NCBI GenBank assembly: GCA_013043165.1
Contig: JABDOQ010000021.1
Location: forward strand, 1 to 64,000
DNA: 64,000 nt
Reading direction: 5' to 3'
DNA from: Woeseiaceae bacterium
GTDB lineage: Bacteria > Pseudomonadota > Gammaproteobacteria > Steroidobacterales > Woeseiaceae
The first letter of the stretch is position 1; each line of letters starts with the position of its first letter. Of this stretch, positions 25,425 to 38,974 are shown in pieces. The translations under genes were made by a program, and so were the position numbers. Under the pieces are notes generated by a model. That model was not told the origin of the DNA. It made no database searches and was given only the letters and a program-made list of their open reading frames with translations.

Positions 25425-27455
25425 ATGAATCTAAGGCGCCAACTGCTACTTGTCAGCCTTCTGACGCTGATGCTCCCCTGGGCCGGGTGTGAGTTCATTC
25501 GTGAAACGGAGTCCGCGCTGCGAACAGGGCAACAGCAAATGCTGGCGGCGACGGCCCGTGCGCTTGCCAACTCCATGGCGCAATACCGTGAAGAATTCCC
25601 GCGGCAGGATGCCGCGCTCGCTACGGATGACCAGCTGTACATACACGAACTCGAGATGCGGCCGGAGATTGACGGCTATTTCGACGATTGGCCGCTGCGC
25701 CCAGATTCGCTCGAGTCCATGCGCGGCGTCGATGGCCCCGTGCTTTTTTCCTTTGGCTCGTTCGGTCAAACGATCTATTTTTATGTCGAAGTCAGCGACC
25801 GCAATGTCATCTATACGACACCACAGTCTCTGGTCCTTGATGATGAGTCACGCCAGGCCGATCGCGTCACGCTGATCAGCAGCAACCCGCCCTACCTTCA
25901 GGAGACGATCGCTTTCGCCGCGGAAGCGCCCGGCAAGATTCTCAGCTATAAACAGGACGCGTACGGCATTGCTTTGGAACCCACAATCACGGCGCACTGG
26001 CAGGATATTCCAGGCGGATACCGGCTGGAATCGGGCATTCCTGCAGCACTCCTGGGAACGCATTTGGGCATCGTCGTCAACAACACCGACGATGCGGCCC
26101 GCCCAGGCACGCGCAGCAGCAGCTTTTCGGGGCTCGCACCGGGTCCAACGGCGCGTATATCGCCTGACGTCAACGCGATCGCCGCCAGGCTCGTGCAGCC
26201 GGGCATGCGGCTCATCGTTACCGACACCAGCGGCTGGCGGATCGCAGCCGCGGGTGAATTAAGCGCTGACACTGCCGCCAATACACGCCCTGGCTTTGCC
26301 CGTCGCCTCTACGACCTGCTGGTTGAGTCCGGAAAAGAGGCTGTTTTCGCAGAACCCGACCCGCTCGGACGAGAGCAGCAAAGCTATGTTGCCGCGGCGC
26401 TACAGGGCCGCGAAATGGCAAGCTGGTTTCGCAGCGACAAGAGTGGCAAGGCCATCGTCGCGGTTGCGGCCCCAATCAGGTCGGGTAGCGACACGCTGGG
26501 CGCCGTCATATTGCAACAGGACACCGACGCCATACTCAGTCTGACGAACGAGGGGCTTGCTCGCCTTATCAACGTCACTTTGATCGCAACGTTGCTGGTG
26601 GCCGGCACGCTACTGGGATACGCCACCTGGCTGTCACGCCGCATTCGTCACCTGTCCGTCGCGGCCGAAGCAGCCCTCGAGAACGAGGCGCTGCAATCGT
26701 CTTTGCCCAGTGCGCTTGCGAGCGATGAAATCGGTGATCTCTCTCGCAGTTTCTCAAGCGTTTTGAAACAGCTCGGCGACTACAACGAGTACCTCAAATC
26801 GCTGGCATCGAAACTCTCGCATGAACTGCGTACTCCTCTGGCTATCGTCACCTCGTCGCTCGAAAACCTCGAACACGAACCGCTCAACGAGGCCGGCATG
26901 GGTTACACGGCACGCGCAAGAGATGGCGCCGACCGCCTGCGGAGGATCCTGAGCGCCATGAGCGAAGCCAACCGAGTCGAAGAATTGATGGCCAATGTAG
27001 AACCTGAAATGTTCGATTTTCGTAAAGCCCTCGACTCGACTGTCACTGCTTATCGTGATGTTTACAGGGAGAGATCATTCGAAATCGACTGTGATCTGAC
27101 AAACCTGAACACGACCGGATCGCCGGAATTGCTTATCCAGATGCTCGATAAGCTGGTTGACAATGCAGTTGACTTTAGTAACAAGGGCGACACGATTACA
27201 ATTCGACTGCTTGCACGGCACGACGAACTCGAATTGTCTGTCATAAACCCGGGGCCCCCATTGCCGGAGCGCATGCGCACGCAGATGTTCGATTCGATGG
27301 TTTCCATGCGTTCAGGTGACAATACACGTCACCTTGGTCTGGGCCTGTATGTTGCCCGCCTGATCGCCGTCGGGCATGGTGGCAGCATCGACGCCGACAA
27401 CGTCGACGGAGGCGTCATGTTCCGGGTGGTGTTGCCAACGATGACGAGCGGCTAA
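25425..27455 (+). CDS. Sensor histidine kinase of the dedicated sortase system
   Basis: The 676-residue kinase starts MNLRRQLLLVSLLTLMLPWA then GCEFIRETE, a start typical of the sortase-linked kinases. A periplasmic sensor of about 350 residues follows; residues 78-240 (EIDGYFDDWP, YFYVEVSD, DDESRQADRV) resemble a CBM9-like carbohydrate-binding fold. A second membrane helix near residue 400 leads to a HAMP-like segment, the H-box LSHELRTPLAIV, an N-box DKLVDNAVDFSNKGD and the G-box HLGLGLYVARL. It presumably phosphorylates the upstream regulator. The sensor's resemblance to CBM9 is by pattern only. Confidence 0.92.
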   Translation: MNLRRQLLLVSLLTLMLPWAGCEFIRETESALRTGQQQMLAATARALANSMAQYREEFPRQDAALATDDQLYIHELEMRPEIDGYFDDWPLRPDSLESMRGVDGPVLFSFGSFGQTIYFYVEVSDRNVIYTTPQSLVLDDESRQADRVTLISSNPPYLQETIAFAAEAPGKILSYKQDAYGIALEPTITAHWQDIPGGYRLESGIPAALLGTHLGIVVNNTDDAARPGTRSSSFSGLAPGPTARISPDVNAIAARLVQPGMRLIVTDTSGWRIAAAGELSADTAANTRPGFARRLYDLLVESGKEAVFAEPDPLGREQQSYVAAALQGREMASWFRSDKSGKAIVAVAAPIRSGSDTLGAVILQQDTDAILSLTNEGLARLINVTLIATLLVAGTLLGYATWLSRRIRHLSVAAEAALENEALQSSLPSALASDEIGDLSRSFSSVLKQLGDYNEYLKSLASKLSHELRTPLAIVTSSLENLEHEPLNEAGMGYTARARDGADRLRRILSAMSEANRVEELMANVEPEMFDFRKALDSTVTAYRDVYRERSFEIDCDLTNLNTTGSPELLIQMLDKLVDNAVDFSNKGDTITIRLLARHDELELSVINPGPPLPERMRTQMFDSMVSMRSGDNTRHLGLGLYVARLIAVGHGGSIDADNVDGGVMFRVVLPTMTSG

Positions 27456-27467
27456 AGAGGTAGAGAC

Positions 27468-28565
27468 ATGGCGAAACGACATTGCTCCACGTTCGGTCTT
27501 GCGTTACTCATATTGAGCGGACTTTTTTCCGCACCTGCAGTTGCAGAGCTGCGGCCGATCAAAGCATGGCAGTGCACCATAGCGGCGCCAGACGCCGAGG
27601 CAAAGACTGAGAGCCCGCGTGACAGGAAAATTACACTGTATGAATACCGGTCGCCCGACAATTGTCTGGATGAGGCGCTGCCACCGGTCGGCAGCTACGT
27701 TTGCCGCGCGGACTATACGAAAGACGGGGCCACCGAGACGCTGTGGCGCGCCAGGAACAACCGCGATTACTGTCGTCCCCGTACCGAGGCTCTCGTACAA
27801 GACCTTGATAAAGCGGGTTTTTTCTGTACGGCTCTTGAGGTCGAAGGGTGTGACGAGCCGGCGCACGTCGCAGGCGACGCTGGCCCCGCAGCCGATGTCC
27901 TGACATTACCCGATACTGAGCCCAATCACGATGTTCAGTCCGTATACGAAGCCGAACCCCTGCAGACTCCGGAACCCGTTGCGGGCACACACAGTATCAA
28001 GACGCCGACTGCAGGCACGGCCGGAAACGTGCCGCCAGTTGACAAGACGGCGAGCCGCGAAGAGCAGTTAGCCACGTTTTTTAACGGCTTGTTCGACGCC
28101 CCGTTGGCGATGGCCATGACATATGCCGCTATTCCCGACAACTTTACTGTGTATGACGACAGTACGCTGTCAGCCGCTAACGGTGAGACGCTTCGTTTTA
28201 CGCGAGGTACTCATGCCTGGGAAACACGCAGAGATGAAGGAGTTCTGGTTATCAACGCTGACTTTCATCACGGAACTTCGTTCAATGATGTTTTTTTCGG
28301 CTTTACATTCGACAGAAGTCGTTCGACAAATGAACCGGATCGTCATCAATTCCGATACCTCGGCGTTGTGAGTCCGGAGACCGAGAGCGAAGTAATCTAT
28401 GCGAGTGAGGACAAGATCATCATCTCGTCCAAATGGTATACCGGGTCCAGCGACTGTAGTTCGTCCCGAACCACGGACGAATATCGATGGTCGGACTCAA
28501 TCTACGGCACGCTGCAAATGCGTACGATCAGCGTGATGGATAATGCGGATTGCGCCGGCGAATAG
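27468..28565 (+). CDS. Unrecognised secreted cysteine-rich protein next to the sortase kinase
   Basis: The 365-residue product starts 12 bases after the kinase with a good ribosome binding site (AGAGGT), so it is probably in the same transcript. It has a signal peptide (ending PAVAE near residue 27). Its N-terminal region, about residues 28-130, holds many cysteines (AWQCTI, PDNCLDE, SYVCRAD, RDYCRPR, FFCTALEVEGCDEP), likely paired. Next comes a Pro/Thr/Ala-rich linker (about 135-195) and a C-terminal domain (about 198-365) with few hydrophobic runs and Cys near the end. I do not recognise either domain and see no sorting signal. Base composition turns A/T-richer towards its 3' end. Possible role: periplasmic partner of the sortase system. 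Confidence 0.7.
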   Translation: MAKRHCSTFGLALLILSGLFSAPAVAELRPIKAWQCTIAAPDAEAKTESPRDRKITLYEYRSPDNCLDEALPPVGSYVCRADYTKDGATETLWRARNNRDYCRPRTEALVQDLDKAGFFCTALEVEGCDEPAHVAGDAGPAADVLTLPDTEPNHDVQSVYEAEPLQTPEPVAGTHSIKTPTAGTAGNVPPVDKTASREEQLATFFNGLFDAPLAMAMTYAAIPDNFTVYDDSTLSAANGETLRFTRGTHAWETRRDEGVLVINADFHHGTSFNDVFFGFTFDRSRSTNEPDRHQFRYLGVVSPETESEVIYASEDKIIISSKWYTGSSDCSSSRTTDEYRWSDSIYGTLQMRTISVMDNADCAGE

Positions 28566-28600
28566 AATTCGAGAGGCGCCAACGACAATCAAAAACCAGC

Positions 28601-29086
28601 TTACCGCCAACGTTTTGTGGTCAGTCTGGGGACGAACCGTCCGGTTTTCTTTTGATACTCAAGATACGCCTCGCCAAAAATATCAATCATCAGTTTTTCT
28701 TCAGGCCTTATCAGGTAGGCCCATATCGGATGCAAAAGCACGGCCCATACGATGTAAATATAGCTGTTGAGGTAAATGGCCAACCCGAAACTGAATACTG
28801 TTAGAAATGCGGCATACAGGGGGTGGCGAACATACTTGAACGCCCCAGTGGTACAAAGCTGATTGCCTCTTTTGGCCACGGGTAATGATTTCAAACTCCA
28901 GACAATGATGACTAGTGTTAGCAGCACCGAAACAAGAAATATTGTATTCAGGAGGAACTGATTTTCCGAGACGCGGGGAAGATCGATTCGCAGATCCAGC
29001 CAGCGGGCAATGAAGAGCAGCAACAGGCTAAGCAAAAACCCAATCGGGCCACTGCCAAAGATCTTATTGAAGCCTGTTGTTTTCAT
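28601..29086 (-). CDS. Isoprenylcysteine carboxyl methyltransferase (ICMT)-like membrane protein
   Basis: The 161-residue protein has four to five hydrophobic helices and the ICMT/PEMT SAM-binding C-terminal block: TTGAFKYVRHPLYAAFL, then RPEEKLMIDIFGEAYLEYQ and the FVPRL end. Family members methylate isoprenylcysteines or lipids; bacterial forms are of varied and mostly unknown use. The gene is clearly richer in A and T than its surroundings. It converges with the 27468 gene (35 bases apart) and its start overlaps no other gene. It looks like an acquired single gene. Confidence 0.85.
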   Translation of the reverse strand: MKTTGFNKIFGSGPIGFLLSLLLLFIARWLDLRIDLPRVSENQFLLNTIFLVSVLLTLVIIVWSLKSLPVAKRGNQLCTTGAFKYVRHPLYAAFLTVFSFGLAIYLNSYIYIVWAVLLHPIWAYLIRPEEKLMIDIFGEAYLEYQKKTGRFVPRLTTKRWR

Positions 29087-29172
29087 CTCAATGTCCGCCT
29101 CCTGTCACTAGCTGGCGTTCGGTATTTTATCATCCGAGCAGCGGCGATCGGCCGGATGCAGACGTTCACTCC

Positions 29173-30276
29173 ATGATAAACTCCGACGCAAATCGGACCG
29201 GAATCCCCCAGGATAGGGCAGCACCATACTCCATGGCCAAAGAACTCGACCTTGCCCGGCTCAAGAGCCTGTCCCCACTCAACGGTCTGAAGAAGGACAA
29301 CCTCCACGCGATTCTCGATAAGATCGAACTGCTGGAAGCGCACCGCGGCCAGAGTCTGTTTAAGAAAGGCGATACCGATAAGCGCACGGTCTATGTGCTG
29401 TCCGGGACGATAGAACTCAAGCAAGGCGACAAAGTCGTCCACACCATCGCGGCTGGCACAGATGAAGCACTCAACCCGATCGCCCCCATACTGCCACGCC
29501 AACAGACGGCCGTAGCGGCTGGCGCGGTTAAGTACATCAGTATAGATAGTGAGCTTCTTGATGTGACGTTGACCTGGGACCAAACCGGTATCTACGAGGT
29601 TGGTGAATTCAGCACCGAACAGCTGCAGGAGACCGGAGACTGGATGTCTTCGTTTCTTCAAATCAAAGCTTTCCAGCAGATTCCGCCGGCGAATATTCAG
29701 TCGATTTTCATGCGCCTGCAGCAGGTTAATTCTAAAGCCGGGGATGTCGTGATCCAGCAGGGCGACGACGGCGATTATTTCTATATCATCAGTCGTGGCC
29801 GCTGCATGGTGACACGCGAGACGCCTTTGAGTGACGCGGGCATCGACCTAGCTGAGCTATCTGCCGGCAGCACGTTCGGTGAAGAAGCGCTGCTCACTGA
29901 TGCAAAGTGCAACGCGACGATAAGAATGCAGACGGACGGCGTCCTGATGCGTTTGGGTAAAGACGACTTTCAGGCGCTTCTAAAAGAGCCGATGCTCGAG
30001 TGGGTGGACCAGGACGAAGCGGACAGGGTCGTTAGCGAGGGAGGCCAATGGCTCGACGTCCGGCTGCCGGGTGAATTCAAGGTCCTGCACAAGGACAACG
30101 CTGTGAATTTGCCGCTGTATGTTCTTCGTCACAAGCTCAACACGCTGGACCGCGGAAAGCAGTACGTAGTCTGTTGTGATACCGGCCGGCGAAGTTCGGC
30201 CGCGGCCTTCGTACTGAAACAGAAGAATTTTCAGGTCGTCGTTCTTAAGAACGGACTAAACCAGAGCGAACTCTAG
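29173..30276 (+). CDS. Double cyclic-nucleotide-binding domain protein with C-terminal rhodanese domain
   Basis: The 367-residue protein has two cNMP-binding beta-roll domains in a row (about 35-140 and 160-275), then a rhodanese domain (about 280-365). The second beta-roll shows GDDGDYFYIISRGRC and the phosphate-binding cassette AGSTFGEEALL, close to the functional consensus. The first roll is weaker and may be structural. The rhodanese active loop is CDTGRRSS, the usual six-residue Cys loop, so sulfur transfer is possible. The start could instead be ATG at 29233 (MAKELDLARL). Which nucleotide and which target are unknown; no DNA-binding domain is seen. Confidence 0.85.
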   Translation: MINSDANRTGIPQDRAAPYSMAKELDLARLKSLSPLNGLKKDNLHAILDKIELLEAHRGQSLFKKGDTDKRTVYVLSGTIELKQGDKVVHTIAAGTDEALNPIAPILPRQQTAVAAGAVKYISIDSELLDVTLTWDQTGIYEVGEFSTEQLQETGDWMSSFLQIKAFQQIPPANIQSIFMRLQQVNSKAGDVVIQQGDDGDYFYIISRGRCMVTRETPLSDAGIDLAELSAGSTFGEEALLTDAKCNATIRMQTDGVLMRLGKDDFQALLKEPMLEWVDQDEADRVVSEGGQWLDVRLPGEFKVLHKDNAVNLPLYVLRHKLNTLDRGKQYVVCCDTGRRSSAAAFVLKQKNFQVVVLKNGLNQSEL

Positions 30277-30371
30277 GGTCAGCGATCAGCTTCAGGCCGG
30301 GCCAGTGTCTGCCGCGGATTGGCCGAAAATTGCCTCTCGCGCACACGGCGGGGCTTATGCAGGATGCTGGT

Positions 30372-31025
30372 TTAGTTGCTGGTAAACCCTATCTTCTTGT
30401 GACTGCCGTCGCAAAACGGTTTGTTTTTCGACGCGCCGCAGCGGCAAAGCGCAACCTTCTTCCCACTCCAGGAGGTGCGGCCACTGCCACCGGAGATCGT
30501 GACGTTGCCTTTGACCATTAGTGGGCCATCTTTCACGGCTTTGATGACTAATAGGCCGCCCGACTCAGCATTCGGCTCGCCCGTTTCACCAACAGCACCG
30601 GAGTCGCGAAACCCGGCATCCTCATGACTGTTGTCGCAAAACGGCTTGTTTTTCGATTGTCCGCAGCGGCATAGCGCGGCCCGAAACTTCAAGCCCGGTG
30701 CATCGGATGGAGCGCCGTCGATCGCGAGCTCGCCACGAACGAACAATGGACCGTTATAAGCAACGCTGATCGTGTTTTCGGGGCTCGCGGTTTCGGGTTG
30801 CGAACCATCTGCAAGCTCGACCGTCAACGCGCCGGTCGGACAGCGCATAATGACCTCCTGAACCTGATCATCGCTCGCAACGTCGGGCTGACACCATGGC
30901 TGTCGGCCGCCGACGAATAATTCTCCTTTCGCCCGGCCGCATTCGCCGATGTGAATGCACAAAGCACCATGCCATGAAACTTCTGCGCTTTTACCTGGGT
31001 ATTTTGTGATTTTGCCATCGGGCAT
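30372..31025 (-). CDS. Iron-sulfur protein: divergent 4Fe-4S domain plus two CDGSH domains
   Basis: The 217-residue protein has an N-terminal region (LCIHIGECGRAKGE to MRCPTGAL) resembling the mono-cluster ferredoxin domain, then two CDGSH-type motifs: CRCGQSKNKPFCDNSH and CRCGASKNKPFCDGSH. Each CDGSH motif (C-x-C-x-S-x3-PFCD-x-SH) binds a 2Fe-2S cluster with three Cys and one His. ATG at 31025 has GGAG eight bases upstream; a longer reading to 31103 overlaps the gltD end and is unlikely. It may shuttle electrons or Fe-S clusters; sitting next to gltD, an Fe-S flavoprotein subunit, is suggestive only. Confidence 0.88.
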   Translation of the reverse strand: MPDGKITKYPGKSAEVSWHGALCIHIGECGRAKGELFVGGRQPWCQPDVASDDQVQEVIMRCPTGALTVELADGSQPETASPENTISVAYNGPLFVRGELAIDGAPSDAPGLKFRAALCRCGQSKNKPFCDNSHEDAGFRDSGAVGETGEPNAESGGLLVIKAVKDGPLMVKGNVTISGGSGRTSWSGKKVALCRCGASKNKPFCDGSHKKIGFTSN

Positions 31026-31099
31026 TGCCTGTTCTCCACTCAATGTTGTGTGCTTTGTCGCCCGCGCCATCCGTCGCGCTGAAGCCTGCGGCTGCCGCT

Positions 31100-36960
<5,861 letters not shown>

Positions 36961-37040
36961 ACGTGCCGCCGGGAGCGCGCGGGCGCCCCCACTTAACTTA
37001 CTCGATACAATGGTTTGGCGCAGGACGCCGGGAACCGATT

Positions 37041-37046
37041 AGTATA
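37041..37046 (-). promoter_or_regulatory. Possible -10 element (TATACT) for gltB
   Basis: TATACT on the minus strand lies about 80 bases ahead of the gltB start, in the 255-base gap 36961-37215. I see no convincing -35 at 17 bases. The gap shows no gene I can support; a frame opening at 37084 soon runs opposite the LEA-type gene and was rejected. Confidence 0.3.
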
Positions 37047-37215
37047 GAGCAGGAAATCGCAGCGGTGCTTAGCCCGGTCGAAAATGGCATTTTTTTTGCC
37101 AGAAACCAGGGTTTATCAATGGCTTATCGCGGACGTTGCCGAAGATCGCCGCATTGTTGCGCGCGAAACCATGGGGCGCGCGAATGCTGGCGTGCTGCTG
37201 CTTCGCTCGCAGAGC

Positions 37216-37692
37216 TCAGGGGTTCAGTCGAATCGACCCGGCGTTGCGGTAGGAAACGGACGGCGCGAACGGAAGGTCAACGGCGAGCACTCCGTCGAGC
37301 TCGTACGTCACGTCCTCACGGGCACTTTGGCGCACGATCGCGAGCAGCTTCGGTGCGGTTTGCAGCAGGTTCAGATCGACGCTGATCGCAAACACTGTCT
37401 CACCGTTTGCAGGCACCGAAAATTCGCCGGCTGTCTTGCCACCCGCAAATCGCTGCCCGTCCAGCTTGATGCCGTAACTGACGGACCGGACAGGAAGCGC
37501 AAACGGATTCGGGTTGCTGACATCGAACGACAGCAAGAAAGTCTGGCTATTGAAACCAAGACCTACGAGCTGGACATTTTGCAGCTCGACGACCGGACTC
37601 TTTACCAGGTTTTCCAGGCTCGTCGCACAGCCGCTGAGGCAAATCGCAAAGACTGTCGATGACAAAGCGAGTATTCGCAACACGGTGCTCAT
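37216..37692 (-). CDS. LEA type 2 (WHy domain) lipoprotein
   Basis: The 158-residue product has a lipoprotein signal (AICLSGC near residue 20) and then a WHy/LEA14-like beta domain: SPVVELQNVQLVGLGFNSQTF, NPNPFALPVRSVSYGIKLDG (the N-P-N-x-F-x-L-P signature) and GETVFAISVDLNLLQ. These domains occur in stress-response proteins of plants and in bacterial envelope proteins of unclear role. Its ATG overlaps the stop of the upstream lipoprotein gene (ATGA), so the two are co-translated. Confidence 0.85.
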   Translation of the reverse strand: MSTVLRILALSSTVFAICLSGCATSLENLVKSPVVELQNVQLVGLGFNSQTFLLSFDVSNPNPFALPVRSVSYGIKLDGQRFAGGKTAGEFSVPANGETVFAISVDLNLLQTAPKLLAIVRQSAREDVTYELDGVLAVDLPFAPSVSYRNAGSIRLNP

Positions 37693-38138
37693 CGCAGCTC
37701 CTGGCCCAATTCGCCCCAACGGGCCGAGATCAACTGCCAGTCGGCGCCGTCGTTTTCGAGCACCAGCGAGAACCGGTAGGCATCCGCGCTAAATCCGAGG
37801 ACACCATCATGAGTGCCGGCCATCCCGACCGTTATCAACAATTCCGCCGCCGAGTCGCCAATGACGGTGATGTCCTCGATAGCGGGCAGCAGTTCGATTT
37901 TTTTCATTCTCAGGAAATACGCCCTGAATATGTTCTCAATTCGATCCCGGTCATTGCCACGCGCATCTGCATAGGCTGGTGAAATCATGCCAACGAGCAC
38001 GCGACGCTCGCCGTTCTCGGCCGCCGTGACACCGCGGCTGACCCAGTCGCGCAATTGCTCTTCCGGACCCACGTTCGTCTTGCCACAGGCGCACAGGAGC
38101 ACGATCGCGACGCTGGCCAGAGCCCAGCAACGAAACAT
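37689..38138 (-). CDS. Probable lipoprotein, NTF2-like
   Basis: From ATG at 38138 the 149-residue product has a hydrophobic signal ending LLCAC, an acceptable lipobox. The rest alternates helix (RDWVSRGVTAAENGERRVLVG) and long strands (IEDITVIGDSAAELLITVGM; DAYRFSLVLENDGADWQLISARW). A helix followed by a strongly curved sheet suggests the NTF2-like fold, but this is a structural guess. A start at 38174 would add 12 residues. It is coupled to the LEA-type lipoprotein downstream. Confidence 0.65.
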   Translation of the reverse strand: MFRCWALASVAIVLLCACGKTNVGPEEQLRDWVSRGVTAAENGERRVLVGMISPAYADARGNDRDRIENIFRAYFLRMKKIELLPAIEDITVIGDSAAELLITVGMAGTHDGVLGFSADAYRFSLVLENDGADWQLISARWGELGQELR

Positions 38139-38300
38139 CGCGCTTTCGCAATATCGGGTTGCGATGTATTTCATCTGTTAAAGTCTACTGGTATCCGGTA
38201 ACCCAATCGTGCCGTTCCACTCATTTTGTGACCGGGTTCGCACTTCGCACTGTGCAGGCACCGCACACTGGCCACTGGGCGACAGCCGGGATGGGAAGAA

Positions 38301-38969
38301 ATGTCAGTAAAACTCCTCAGCGAAAGCATGGACGCGACAATTACCGATGATGACCAGATACGCATCGATGCCGTTCTGTCATTCTGGTTCAAGGAACATG
38401 AGCTTTCCGCACCGCAAATTGACCAGCGTATGGAGATCTGGTTCAGCGAGGACCCGGTTTTCGATCTCGAGATTCAGAAAGAATTCGCCGATGACGTGGC
38501 CGCAGCCAGCAAAGGCGATCTCGATCACTGGGGGAAAGACTCACGTGGCCGACTTGCATTGATTATTCTCATTGACCAGTTCCGCCGCAATATTCATCGT
38601 GGTACGGCCGAGGCCTTCTCCAAAGATCAACTCGCGTTAAAACACTGTGTACAGGGTGCTATGGAGAAAAAGGACAAGGGGCTGACGCCGATCCAGAAGG
38701 TGTTCTTCTACATGCCTTTGCAGCATGCCGAATCACGCAAGGTACAGGCGAAGTCCGTTGAGCTCTTTCGTCGTCTCGCCGAGACCGTCTCGCCAACACT
38801 CCGTGAGACTTTTATGACTGTCGCGCAGTTTGCGGAACTGCACAAAGACATCATCGATCAGTTTGGCCGATTTCCGCACCGAAACCAGCTCTTGAATCGC
38901 GAGAACACACCTGAGGAAGATGAGTACCTGGCCGGCGACAGCCCAACGTTCGGTCAGGGCGGTGGCTAG
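38301..38969 (+). CDS. DUF924 family protein
   Basis: The 222-residue all-helical protein matches the DUF924 pattern: VLSFWFKEHELSAPQIDQRME, then LALIILIDQFRRNIHRGTAEAF, VFFYMPLQHAESRKVQAKSVE and GRFPHRNQLLNRENTPEEDEYL. Family members resemble TPR-like helical bundles and have no proven activity. A GGGAAG motif sits just ahead of the ATG. The gene is convergent with the third MATE gene. Confidence 0.88.
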   Translation: MSVKLLSESMDATITDDDQIRIDAVLSFWFKEHELSAPQIDQRMEIWFSEDPVFDLEIQKEFADDVAAASKGDLDHWGKDSRGRLALIILIDQFRRNIHRGTAEAFSKDQLALKHCVQGAMEKKDKGLTPIQKVFFYMPLQHAESRKVQAKSVELFRRLAETVSPTLRETFMTVAQFAELHKDIIDQFGRFPHRNQLLNRENTPEEDEYLAGDSPTFGQGGG

Positions 38970-38974
38970 ATTCC

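Noticed and set aside
37084-37662. Plus-strand frame starting MAFFLPETRVYQW upstream of gltB
   Set aside because: The first 45 codons look protein-like, but the rest runs opposite the LEA-type lipoprotein and has shadow composition, so no gene is claimed.
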